Origin: Lunularia cruciata
Taxonomy: Eukaryota > Streptophyta > Marchantiopsida > Lunulariales > Lunulariaceae
Direction: 5' to 3'
DNA: 64,000 nt
Assembly: GCA_948567375.1 (NCBI GenBank)
Contig: OX419756.1
Span: 64,494,333-64,558,332, forward strand
Shown here: piece after piece, positions 1 to 9,250 of the stretch
Layout: each line of letters begins with the position of its first letter
Position numbering within the stretch: position 1 is the stretch's first letter
The notes under the pieces: model-generated
Told to the model about the DNA's origin: nothing
The model's input: the letters and a program-made list of their open reading frames with translations, nothing else
Database searches by the model: none
Made by a program: the position numbers and the translations under genes

Positions 1-600
1 TATTATGGTAGCGCACCATGGACTAAGAAGGCAAGGAACCCCAACTCCATCATACTCCTCCAAGGCTAACACTCCAAGACTCAAGACATTGCTCACTAGA
101 GAACTCAATGAGAGAGAGATAGTTGCAAATGAAAGGATGAATAGTTACGTACCAAAGTTACTAATTACCGTAGTAACTCAAGTTACTAGACTAAAAGTCA
201 AGTAAAGTCAAAAAGTAGAAAGGAATATCCATTCACATGGGCATATTCCCCTTATCTTGACCCAACCACTAAAGCAAGGATTCCTTCACATGGGCTATCC
301 TTGGACTAAAGAAGAATCCAAAACAAAAAGGCTTGCGGGCCCAAGAGTTCTCAACTCTTTCTCCCAAAGCCAAACACCTAGGAATAATACCAAGTCAACA
401 CACTAAAATCCAAAATAGTGGTGCTCATCTTTTCTACTTCCTCTAAAGTAAGGTCCCATCTATCTTAGCTATGACTAACTTTAGCTAACCATGACTAATA
501 TAGAACCATCCTTTATCTCTATATAAATAATATCTCTTAAGTACTTGTAATACCAAGCTAAATATCACAATACCACACACATGCACAAATGGGTGTTACA
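1..600 (-). repeat. 3' LTR of the gypsy element (truncated by window edge)
   Basis: Positions 1-600 repeat 7087-7723 with one base change and without 37 bases present in the other copy; the gap falls between 140 and 141. The copy ends at 600 in the inverted TGT/ACA terminus typical of LTRs and is flanked internally by a polypurine tract. The missing segment carries the canonical minus-strand TATA box, so this LTR looks promoter-deficient. Confidence 0.95.
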
Positions 601-611
601 TTTACCCCCGG
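601..611 (-). other. Polypurine tract of the gypsy element
   Basis: Read on the minus strand this is a purine run (CCGGGGGTAAA) directly abutting the TGTAACACCC start of the 3' LTR. It is the expected primer site for plus-strand DNA synthesis in an LTR retrotransposon. Confidence 0.75.
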
Positions 612-804
612 ACTAAGTTTTCACTTTGTCCTCAAAGTGAAGGTCTCTCTACCTTCTATGGTACATCTTCAACTTATCATGGTTAATCCTATCAAAGTAT
701 CTTCCTCCCAACTCCTTGAGATCATAGGTGTAATTGCCCCACACCTTCTCCACTATGAAAGGTCCAAAGTACTTAGGCAAAAACTTCTTTTGCACTCTCT
801 TGAA

Positions 805-3800
805 TCAAATGGAATCAAACAACATTACCCAATCACCTTCTTTGAAAGGCTCCACCTTCTTCTTGTCTTGCCTCTTATCATAGCTCTCCTTTTGTTTCCT
901 TTGGGCTTGCTCCACTCGAACCATAGCAACTGCTCTTGCCTCTTCCAACTCCATGAGTTGATCCTTCCTTGACTTCTCTACATCACCTCCTTGTGCTTTC
1001 TTCAATCTCCTATGAATGCTTTGGAAGGTAGGAAGATCAAAGTGAATAGGTAAGGTAGACTCAATACCATACACCAATTGAAATGGAGAATATCCAGTGG
1101 AAGTTTTCATGGTTGTCCTATACTCCCACAAAACTGCATGAATCCTCTTGTCCCAATGATGTTTAGACCGCTCCATTTCTGCATCTTTGGCCAACATCAT
1201 GCACAAGGTCTGATTGGTTCTCTCTGCCAAGCCATTGGAATTTGGCTTATAGGATGTAGTTACTCTATGTGTGATAGAGAAATGTCGTAGCATGGCTGTA
1301 GTAATGCTTCTTGTAAACTCTCCTCCTCTATCAGAAACCAACTCCAAAGGGCATCCAAACCTAGTGATAATGTGTTCATAAAGAAATCTACCCACTTCAA
1401 CTTCATTCTTGTCCCTCAATGGTCTAGCCTCAACCCACTTGGTAAGGTAATCAGTAACTACCACAATGTACCGATTGTTCCTTGGGGTTCCATTGAGAGG
1501 ACCTACAAAATCAATTCCCCACTTCTCAAAAGGTCCTAGCAATGGAATTGATCTAAGTGGTGGAGTGGATGTAGACTTTCTAGCAAAAGCTTGACAAACA
1601 TGACAAGTTTTGCAATAATCAAGACAATCCTTGAAAATCCCTCTCCAATGGTAACCTGCATCTAGAATCTTGAAAGCAATCACCTTTCCTGCAAAGTGTC
1701 CTCCACATACTAAACCTTCGTGAAACTCCTTTATGAGTAGGATAGCCTCTTCCTTACCCACTGCTCTTCGAAGTAGACCATCTGCTCGTTGGTGAAAAAG
1801 AATATCCTCCACCATTGTGTAAGGTCTAGATCTTGCTGCAAGGGCCTTCCTCTCCCTAGCATGCATCCCTTCTGGATAGTTACCTTTTGTCACAAAATCC
1901 ACAATCTCCTTGTACTCCATTGGAACCTCTTGAGTGACTGAGATTGTCATGAGCTCCTCATCCGGGAAGGAATCATCCACTGGCTCATCTCCATCATGAT
2001 CATAGGCTCTAGATAATAAATCAGCATTTGCATGTTTCTTTCCTGGCCTATCTTCAATGGTGTAGTCATACTCAGACAAGAGTATCATCCACCTTGCTAG
2101 TCTCCCTTCAACATTAGGCTTGTTGAAGATGTACTTCAAAGCCTTGTGATCCGTGACAATGGTGGCTTTCCCTCTAATCAAGTAGTGTCTAAACTTCTTG
2201 AGACCAAAGATCACTGCCAACCCTTCTCTCTCCGTGACAGAGTAGTTCTTCTCTGCTGAAACCATCTGCCTACTAGCATAAGCTATTGGATGATCATGCC
2301 CATCTTGGTCTAATTGACTAAGAGTGCATCCTATAGCTACATTAGAAGCATCAGTGTAGAGGATGAAAGGTTTACTCCAATCAGGTTTAGCAAGAATTGG
2401 AGCTACGATAAGGGATTGCTTGAGCTCCTCAAAAGCTTTGAGAGCCTCCTTGTCTTCCAAAATCACCATGTAATCTACACCCTTCTTCATGTAGATGGTC
2501 AATGCATAAGCCTTGTTGGAAAATGAGAAGATGAACCTCCTATAGTACCCAACCATCCCCAAGAATTGGCGTAACTTTGTCAAGCTTGAAGGGAATGGAA
2601 GGTCTGAGATTTTCCTCACCTTCTCAAGATCAATTGCTATTCCATCCTTGGAGATGATATGCCCCAAAAGTAGACCTTCTTCACATCCAAAAATGCACTT
2701 CTCTGGGTTGAGTGATGCATTTGCCTCATCCAAGCATTGCAAGACTTTGATTAGGTGCTCAAAGTGCTCCTCCTTGCTCCCATAGACACAAAAGTCATCA
2801 ATGAAATCTCTCACAAATTTCCCAATGAAAGGTTCAAATACCTTGTTCATGAACCGTTGGAATGTGGCTGGAGCATTGCAAAGCCCAAAAGGCATGACCT
2901 TGAAAGCGTAAGTTCCCCAAGGTGTGGTGAATGTGGTGAGTTGTTGATGCTCTGGTGCAATCTTGATTTGGTTATATCCACTATAACCATCTCCAAAACT
3001 GTACCTCTCATGACCTGCAACCTCCTCCAAGATCTCATCAATGAATTGCAATGGGTAGTAGTCCTTCTTGGTAACAGCATTGAGCTTCTTGTAATCCACA
3101 CATACCCGAAGCTTGCCATTCTTTTTCTTCACAATGACAATTGGAGACACCCATTCTGAATTCTCCACCTCAAAGATAAATCCAGCCTCCTTGAGCTTAT
3201 CAATCTCCTCCTTCACAACCAAAGATATTGGTGGGCTAATGTGACGTTGCTTTTGGCGGATTGGTCTTGCATGTGACTCTACCTCTATCTTGTGCTCCTC
3301 CAAGGTGACTTCCTTCAAATCCTTGTAACTAAAAGCAAACACATGGATGAACTTGCGGAAAATCTCCTCAAATCTCACCTTCTCCTCCTTGGTAACATTT
3401 GGGCCATACTTGAGGGTAGATAACCTTCTCTCTACCTCCTCAAGTGTCAATGGTGATTTATCTGGGTCCTTCAAAACCTCTGGCTTAGGTGCAAAATCCA
3501 TAGCACACAAAGGATACACATCTGAATCAGATTCAGATTCATCCTCCTCCGTGGAAGTCTCCTCTTCCATGCTTGTGTCCACACCTGAAGCTCCTTCTTC
3601 AGAATCTGATTCCCAATAATCAGAAGATGGTGTATCTGAATGGGAAGTGTTGGTGGTGTTAGTCACAGGAACAGTGAATCTATGGTTTGATGGCCCAATC
3701 CTCAAGTACCCTTTGTGCCATCGATCAGTTGTGCGTGCTGCTCTCAACCATGGCCTCCCAAGAAGTAAGTCATAGCTTGAATCCTTCAAGACTTGGAAAG

Positions 3801-5475
3801 TCATGAGATTTTGAACTCCCATAACTGAAACTACCACCTTATCCATCACCCCTACTGGTCGAACTTGTTGCTTGTTTGCCATGCTCACCACAAATGTTGA
3901 AGGTCTTGAGGGTATCATACCCAACTTCTTCATCAACCTTTCTGACATGGCATTCACTGCTGATCCTCCATCAACCAATGCATCCTTGATGTTGTGACCA
4001 TTCACTCTCACATCAATCTTGGAGGCATATTCACAAGCTTCCCATGGTGCTGGCTTGGCATCCACCACCCCCATTGATACTGGAAATTTTGCCTTCTTCT
4101 TCTTCTTGCTCCTTGTAGAACTCAAACCACCTCTAAGCTCCTTTCTCAAGGTAGGGTTCAAAGCAATTAATTGGCCCACTGTGATGTTAGCCTTGTGACT
4201 ACCAACATCCTCCAACACATTGTAGTTCCATTGTTGCTTTGAGATCAAGAAGTCCTCCATCCCCAACTTCTTCCTTGGAGTCTTTGTTGTTGATGGTGTT
4301 GAGGTGCGAGTGCTCCTAGTAGACATAGGAGTATCCTTGGTTGAAGTAAATCCTTGAGAAGAGTGAACATCCTCTGCAAAACGAGCTCTCTTCTTCTCTT
4401 GTGCCAAAAGCTCCAAATTAAGACCCTTGGAGTTTGAGCACTCTCCCTTCTCATACTTGCTCTCAACCACATCTATGGATGCTATCCCCTTACCTTTGTT
4501 GGGATTAGGAGCCACTTGGGTTTCACTACCTCCCTCTTTCCCTCTATTGGCTCCCTCATAACCCCTTCCTCCATGGTAAGTGGAATTTGGGCAATTCCTT
4601 TGGATATGGCCTCTTCTTCCACAACCAAAACAATTTCTATCATTGAAATTGTTGGCTGGTTGGCCTCCTCTATATGGATAGTTTCCATAACTCCTAGGCC
4701 CTCTCCCTACATTCTGATCCACCTCTCTCTTCTCCCATAGTTGCACCACATTGATCTTGAGATCCGCAAGTTGTTCTGTGATGGTTTGGAGTGGATCTTT
4801 TGGTGGAGGTGCAAGAACTGGAGCAACTACTACTTGTGGTGCAACCCTTGTCACCAAAGTATCAGAAGTTCCACCATACTTGTAGCCTTGAGGAGGATGC
4901 ACAACCTCCTTCACCACCAAATCACTCTCATCCCCTTCCAAACTCTCCTCCATACGAATTGCGATCTTGATAGCTTCAACCTTGGAAGGAGGTTTCTCAT
5001 ATCTCACCTTGCTTCTAATTTGTGGTCTCAATCCTCCCACAAAATTCTTGGTGAGCATGGCCCCTATGCCAATCATTGTAGTCTCCACATCATCCCCACC
5101 CTTCCTCAACACTATGCGAAATATGGACTCCAACTTTTCCACTCTTTCCACATAGACCCTCACTTTCTCTCTATCTCCTTGCTTGAGAAATGTAACCTCA
5201 CTCATCAATCTCTCATAACTCTCATCAGGAAGAAAGTTCTCAATGAGTACTGAAGTCAAAGTCTCCCAAGACTCCTCTTCACCCTCTCTCCTCTCTCTCT
5301 TTTGGTATTCTGACTCATACCATGTAAGTGCTGCATCCTCAAAGAAATTTGGTAATAATGAGGCCCACTCATTCTTCCTCCTCTCATTGTTTCCTATGCA
5401 AGCTCTCTTGAAGTCTCTCACAAAGGCCTCCACATCTTCTCCATCCTTGCCAAAGAAAACCGGAAGTTTCCTCAT
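805..5475 (-). CDS. gag-pol: Gag-Pol polyprotein of Ty3/gypsy element, early stop near integrase C-terminus
   Basis: One uninterrupted 1556-codon ORF encodes capsid and enzymes for retrotransposition. In order: a gag capsid region (about 1-190); a CCHC zinc knuckle (282-295, C-x2-C-x4-H-x4-C); an aspartic protease with DGGS at 502-505 where D(T/S)G is usual; reverse transcriptase (about 750-930) with FIDD at 891-894; RNase H (about 1030-1155, first acidic residue D1042); integrase zinc finger (H1252, H1260, C1291, C1294); and integrase core with D1322, D1382 and E1418, the last two in D-35-E spacing. The stop at 805-807 is probably premature. The same frame stays open for 51 more codons, to a stop at 649-651, and resembles the integrase C-terminal tail. 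The start ATG at 5475 gives a gag of normal layout. An alternative is stop-codon readthrough. Confidence 0.93.
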   Translation of the reverse strand: MRKLPVFFGKDGEDVEAFVRDFKRACIGNNERRKNEWASLLPNFFEDAALTWYESEYQKRERREGEEESWETLTSVLIENFLPDESYERLMSEVTFLKQGDREKVRVYVERVEKLESIFRIVLRKGGDDVETTMIGIGAMLTKNFVGGLRPQIRSKVRYEKPPSKVEAIKIAIRMEESLEGDESDLVVKEVVHPPQGYKYGGTSDTLVTRVAPQVVVAPVLAPPPKDPLQTITEQLADLKINVVQLWEKREVDQNVGRGPRSYGNYPYRGGQPANNFNDRNCFGCGRRGHIQRNCPNSTYHGGRGYEGANRGKEGGSETQVAPNPNKGKGIASIDVVESKYEKGECSNSKGLNLELLAQEKKRARFAEDVHSSQGFTSTKDTPMSTRSTRTSTPSTTKTPRKKLGMEDFLISKQQWNYNVLEDVGSHKANITVGQLIALNPTLRKELRGGLSSTRSKKKKKAKFPVSMGVVDAKPAPWEACEYASKIDVRVNGHNIKDALVDGGSAVNAMSERLMKKLGMIPSRPSTFVVSMANKQQVRPVGVMDKVVVSVMGVQNLMTFQVLKDSSYDLLLGRPWLRAARTTDRWHKGYLRIGPSNHRFTVPVTNTTNTSHSDTPSSDYWESDSEEGASGVDTSMEEETSTEEDESESDSDVYPLCAMDFAPKPEVLKDPDKSPLTLEEVERRLSTLKYGPNVTKEEKVRFEEIFRKFIHVFAFSYKDLKEVTLEEHKIEVESHARPIRQKQRHISPPISLVVKEEIDKLKEAGFIFEVENSEWVSPIVIVKKKNGKLRVCVDYKKLNAVTKKDYYPLQFIDEILEEVAGHERYSFGDGYSGYNQIKIAPEHQQLTTFTTPWGTYAFKVMPFGLCNAPATFQRFMNKVFEPFIGKFVRDFIDDFCVYGSKEEHFEHLIKVLQCLDEANASLNPEKCIFGCEEGLLLGHIISKDGIAIDLEKVRKISDLPFPSSLTKLRQFLGMVGYYRRFIFSFSNKAYALTIYMKKGVDYMVILEDKEALKAFEELKQSLIVAPILAKPDWSKPFILYTDASNVAIGCTLSQLDQDGHDHPIAYASRQMVSAEKNYSVTEREGLAVIFGLKKFRHYLIRGKATIVTDHKALKYIFNKPNVEGRLARWMILLSEYDYTIEDRPGKKHANADLLSRAYDHDGDEPVDDSFPDEELMTISVTQEVPMEYKEIVDFVTKGNYPEGMHARERKALAARSRPYTMVEDILFHQRADGLLRRAVGKEEAILLIKEFHEGLVCGGHFAGKVIAFKILDAGYHWRGIFKDCLDYCKTCHVCQAFARKSTSTPPLRSIPLLGPFEKWGIDFVGPLNGTPRNNRYIVVVTDYLTKWVEARPLRDKNEVEVGRFLYEHIITRFGCPLELVSDRGGEFTRSITTAMLRHFSITHRVTTSYKPNSNGLAERTNQTLCMMLAKDAEMERSKHHWDKRIHAVLWEYRTTMKTSTGYSPFQLVYGIESTLPIHFDLPTFQSIHRRLKKAQGGDVEKSRKDQLMELEEARAVAMVRVEQAQRKQKESYDKRQDKKKVEPFKEGDWVMLFDSI

Positions 5476-5709
5476 CTTAACCCCTCATTATCTTTCTTTT
5501 CTCTCAATTTTTTTTTCTCTTTTCTTTTCTCTCACTCTATTACTAATAGAGTATATACATGACTAACACCATCTGAGAATAATCCACTCTAGGGAACACA
5601 AAAGGCTCAGGTTGCTCCAAGATTTCTATAGTAACATCAAATCCTAGAGTGCATATTAATCTAACTCTCATGGATAGTTTATCCATAAGTTGAAAGATTA
5701 TCTCCATCA

Positions 5710-6183
5710 CTAATCTTGAGAACTAGCTGATGAAGGTGGTAGTATTTCTGTAGCTGTACTAAGACTCTCTCCAAGATCCTTCACCAACGTTTCCAAAAGT
5801 GCTTTTACTCCACTACACTCATGTCCTTTTGGAAGTCCTTCAACTCCACAAACCTCACACAACTCCTTGGTCTTAGATCTTCTCCCTCCCAATCTTGGTG
5901 AAGAAGGTCCAACATGCAAACCCAAGTCAAGTAAGCCTCTCCTTTCCCTCAATCTCTTGCTCTCAAAGATCAATGGACATGAACTTGCCTTATGTCCCTT
6001 CTCTCCACATAGAAAGCACTTAGATTCACTCTTTCCTCCAAGTGGTGTAGGTTTTTGGATCCTCTCAACACACTCTTCAAATTCTATTGTAAACTCTCTT
6101 TTCCTTAAATCCACCCCTACAATCAACTCAAACCCTTGGGGAACCTTGCATAATCTCAATTTCCACTCTTGATGACCCTCCAT
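5710..6183 (-). CDS. Extra small ORF with zinc knuckle, upstream of gag in the gypsy element
   Basis: A 157-residue ORF lies between the 5' LTR and gag, in the same orientation, with a 234-bp gap before gag-pol. The ATG at 6183 is chosen because an in-frame stop lies ten codons upstream and the intervening codons contain no ATG. It carries a CCHC knuckle (CFLCGEKGHKASSC) and, further on, a second Cys/His group (CEVCGVEGLPKGHEC); the rest is basic and low complexity. The knuckle suggests nucleic-acid binding. The sequence is not a duplicate of the gag knuckle region by eye. It could be an accessory nucleocapsid-like protein, captured host sequence or a fragment of an ancestral gag. I do not recognise a named family. 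Confidence 0.6.
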   Translation of the reverse strand: MEGHQEWKLRLCKVPQGFELIVGVDLRKREFTIEFEECVERIQKPTPLGGKSESKCFLCGEKGHKASSCPLIFESKRLRERRGLLDLGLHVGPSSPRLGGRRSKTKELCEVCGVEGLPKGHECSGVKALLETLVKDLGESLSTATEILPPSSASSQD

Positions 6184-7020
6184 GTTCCCCAAGATGAATC
6201 TAAACACTCAAACATGCTTTTTGTTGATCTCAAACTTCTCATGCATGAGATCTCCACTCTGCAGAATTGACCCTTCCTCACAATGTCACTCAAATCTCTC
6301 AACCAATATGTCACAGTCCTCTGAAATTTTCCACACTTGATTACAACTCCAAGGCGTCCCTCCCTGCAAAATTTCAGATCTTTTCATCAAGCCATTTGGC
6401 CTAGACACCTTTCTATTCAGCACCCATATTTCAGATTTGGTCTGAAAACCACCCCCCTCACTTCAAAAACTCATAACGCCCTGCGCAAAAACGATCTCTC
6501 TCTAATTTTTGTGGCAGCAGGTAGGATACAATGCACTGAATTTTCTTGGAAATGTTCGGGACAATTCACTGAAAATTGAAGAAATGGCAGACTCTGTACA
6601 ATTTTCCAGAGAGCATGCAGTTGCGGGAGCACTTTACCCTATCAACTTTCAAAAATTCTAGCCCAGTGCGCATAGAAGCTCTCTCAATAATTTTAAGTGT
6701 GCTAACTGAAAGATAACCCAAGCTATCATGTGTAGAAATCTCAAGTCCAGATCTCAAACTTGAGATTTTGCCCAAAATCACCTTAATCCCCAAAATCTGC
6801 AATCCACCTCACACAATCTCTCCAATTCCTCTCATGTGTACAAGATGTACAAAATCACCTCAAAGACATCATAATGAACTACAGGGTATACAAATGGATC
6901 TTGGTTCTCTAACATAAGTTCAGCCCTCTCCTCTCCTAATGTTCTCTCCAAGTGAGCTCTCATAGCCTCCTTCTGCCTAATGTAGAATTGGACGCGGAAC
7001 ATTATCTTGCCTTCTAGAGA

Positions 7021-7039
7021 GGTCCCGGCAACGGAACCA
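7021..7039 (-). other. Primer-binding site of the gypsy element
   Basis: Five bases inside the 5' LTR end, the minus strand reads TGGTTCCGTTGCCGGGACC. It begins with the TGG that pairs with a tRNA CCA tail and resembles the tRNA-Asp type site (TGGCGCCGTTGCCGGGGA) used by Tat/Athila-like elements, but differs at several positions. It is not the usual initiator-Met site. The exact tRNA is not identified. Confidence 0.7.
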
Positions 7040-7043
7040 AAAA

Positions 7044-7723
7044 TGTGAGCCGGCCTGTCTCTCACTCAGGATGAACCTTTGATGGCTATTATGGTAGCGC
7101 ACCATGGACTAAGAAGGCAAGGAACTCCAACTCCATCATACTCCTCCAAGGCTAACACTCCAAGACTCAAGACATTGCTCACTAGAGAACTCAATGAGAG
7201 AGAGATAGTTGCAAATGAAAGGATGATGAGTACCTCCTCACCCCTTGTTTATATACTTGTGAAATAGTTACGTACCAAAGTTACTAATTACCGTAGTAAC
7301 TCAAGTTACTAGACTAAAAGTCAAGTAAAGTCAAAAAGTAGAAAGGAATATCCATTCACATGGGCATATTCCCCTTATCTTGACCCAACCACTAAAGCAA
7401 GGATTCCTTCACATGGGCTATCCTTGGACTAAAGAAGAATCCAAAACAAAAAGGCTTGCGGGCCCAAGAGTTCTCAACTCTTTCTCCCAAAGCCAAACAC
7501 CTAGGAATAATACCAAGTCAACACACTAAAATCCAAAATAGTGGTGCTCATCTTTTCTACTTCCTCTAAAGTAAGGTCCCATCTATCTTAGCTATGACTA
7601 ACTTTAGCTAACCATGACTAATATAGAACCATCCTTTATCTCTATATAAATAATATCTCTTAAGTACTTGTAATACCAAGCTAAATATCACAATACCACA
7701 CACATGCACAAATGGGTGTTACA
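7044..7723 (-). repeat. 5' LTR of the gypsy element (680 bp)
   Basis: The LTR runs from TGTAACACCC (minus strand, at 7723) to CTCACA at 7044, giving matching TGT/ACA ends. It contains a canonical minus-strand TATA box (7248-7255), about 470 bases into the LTR, leaving about 200 bases for R and U5. The 37-bp segment 7227-7263 is absent from the partner LTR. Confidence 0.93.
7248..7255 (-). promoter_or_regulatory. Putative TATA box of the gypsy 5' LTR
   Basis: The minus strand reads TATATAAA inside the segment AAGTATATAAACAAGG. The position, some 470 bases from the LTR start, fits a U3 promoter. This is the only canonical TATA box in the direction of the element that I found in the LTR. The other TATATAAAT (near 7642) faces the opposite strand. 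Confidence 0.6.
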
Positions 7724-7779
7724 GGTCAGATCTTGACATGACAAAAAAGTCTCATGCACATCAATCTACATTTGAAACA

Positions 7780-8290
7780 ATTGGTACCCAAGACCCAAGC
7801 CTTGTAAGGTAATCATGGTCAAATCACCATCATCTACTATGACTCCAATATTGCCAAGTTGGTCAACAATACTCTTGATGGATAGAATGTACCTATTCAT
7901 TGATTGTGATACTTTCTTGACAACATTGAGCTTTTGTTTCTATTGCAACTTGCGCACCTTGGTAGATATCTCAAACACACTACCAATTGCCTCTCGCCTT
8001 TTGGTGTCTCTGCATCTTGAACATAGCCACACATTCAGGGAAAATTAGTAATCATAAGGTAATGCAAGACTTAGTTGGCTTGCTTCTTCCATTTCCTTAC
8101 CTTTGGAATCTTATCATCTTCTTTTGGCTTAATATCCTCCCCAATGACAAGCTCCCATAGTTCTTGTCCCATAAGGAAATACTTCATGCATAGTTTTCAT
8201 ACAACATAGTTACCCTTGTCAAACTTCTTGTTTGTGATGGAACTTGCAGTGAATTCAACTATGGTGGATTGGTACTCAAAAAGGAGAATC
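7780..8290 (-). pseudogene. Broken copia-type gag polyprotein fragment
   Basis: Minus-strand translation gives the UBN2-type gag pattern of plant copia elements: a 'FDKGNY' start followed by a 'ELWELVIG' stretch around 8130-8230, and later an 'SIVDQLGNIG' / 'DDGDLTMITLQGLG' stretch near 7805-7880. An in-frame TGA stands where the conserved Trp after the NY motif is expected, and other stops and shifts break the frame. It cannot be expressed as a full protein. Confidence 0.6.
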
Positions 8291-8942
8291 AATAACTTTG
8301 CTCCTTGCTCTATTGAGCATATCCCCTGTTATGCATGGTTGTAACTCTATGCTCAATGCTGCACCTCTCTAAATGCGCATGTCCATCAAGCCTAAAAGAC
8401 AAGATGTCAAGAATCTATCATAAGACACAAGACAAAGACCCATTCAAAGTAGAACTGATAGAAAGTGACCTCTATGATGGTGATCAAGGACAGAACACAC
8501 CAAGAAACTCCAAGAAAATTGGGATTTCTGAGTTTGAGGGCATATAATCCAAGTGACTTTAAAATGTGATTTTTTTCAACACATGGAATCTATGGAGTTA
8601 TTGTTTGAAAGGTATTTTCCTTTGAAGAATCAATTGTCAAAAACTCTGATTGCACTTAAATTTAGTAGGAAACTAAATTTGAGCCTTCTAAACAAGACCA
8701 CTTCAAAGGGGCTTGATGATTTTATTTTGGTAAAAAGATATCATCTTGGCCATTGAAAACACATTGGAAATTTTGACAAAGCACACTATTGCCATCGCTC
8801 TTCACCATCTTTTGGAAAATGAAATCTAGGGTTCATCAACCCGTCCTACTGTTGTACCACAGCAAGGATTGCTCTCTCCAAGCTGCACTTCTCAAGCTCA
8901 CCTTGCACCAGCATGCATGCAAGGCTCTATGTGTTGCATATT

Positions 8943-8954
8943 GCTCTAATACCA
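8943..8954 (-). other. Primer-binding site of the copia remnant
   Basis: The minus strand reads TGGTATTAGAGC, one base from the TGGTATCAGAGC site complementary to plant initiator tRNA-Met. It begins immediately after the TG..CA-type LTR end at 8955. Confidence 0.75.
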
Positions 8955-8975
8955 TGTCAAGAAACTTGTAGCACA

Positions 8976-9017
<42 letters not shown>

Positions 9018-9250
9018 TAGGGATAAACCAAGAGAATAAGGTAGGTAGGCAACATCCCCTAGTATATATACAAAACTGAGAATAAAATACAACCCACAAA
9101 GGAGGGTAGGCACCAAGAATAGTTGCGCTACATAGGTGGTGGTTTTCTAACTAACTCCATACCAAGCAGACTAAGTGAGAACTCAATACTATACAAGTTC
9201 AGTCATAATCTAAACTAGTTCACACTTGTAGAGAGCTTGGAGTCTCAATA
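8955..9250 (-). repeat. Putative LTR of the copia remnant
   Basis: This begins with TGTCAAG on the plus strand (CTTGACA on the element strand) next to the primer-binding site. It contains a (GA)n tract and a TATATATAC stretch near 9062 that could serve as TATA. The far border is not defined by a visible partner LTR, so the end is approximate. Confidence 0.4.
8981..9014. repeat. (GA)17 microsatellite
   Basis: An uninterrupted GA dinucleotide run of 34 bases lies inside the presumed copia LTR. Confidence 0.95.

Larger units (their letters stand above)
1..7723 (-). mobile_element. Ty3/gypsy LTR retrotransposon, nearly complete
   Basis: A full LTR retrotransposon is read on the minus strand. 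Its 5' LTR is at the right (7044-7723), followed by a primer-binding site, an extra small ORF, gag-pol, a polypurine tract and the 3' LTR (1-600), whose last 43 bases lie outside the window. The domain order protease, reverse transcriptase, RNase H, integrase places it in Ty3/gypsy. Over the shared 600 bases the LTRs differ by one substitution (position 40 against 7126) and one 37-bp gap, so insertion was recent. The full length would be about 7.77 kb. The target-site duplication cannot be checked because the left edge is missing. The element lies against, and probably within, an older copia element. Confidence 0.95.
7724..9250 (-). mobile_element. Decayed Ty1/copia retrotransposon (5' part)
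   Basis: Read on the minus strand, an LTR-like end at 8955 is followed directly by an initiator-Met-type primer-binding site (8943-8954), a leader and a broken copia gag (about 8290-7780). The sequence then stops at the gypsy element boundary (7723), as expected if the gypsy element inserted into it. The rest of the copia element would lie left of the window. The outer LTR edge near 9250 is only approximate. Confidence 0.6.

Noticed and set aside
891-960. Gag-pol shadow ORF on the plus strand (589-972)
   Set aside because: It is antisense to the integrase region and shows no domain.
7638-7650. TATATAAAT in the gypsy LTR as the element promoter
   Set aside because: It has TATA orientation on the plus strand, opposite to gag-pol. 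The box at 7248-7255 fits the element strand.
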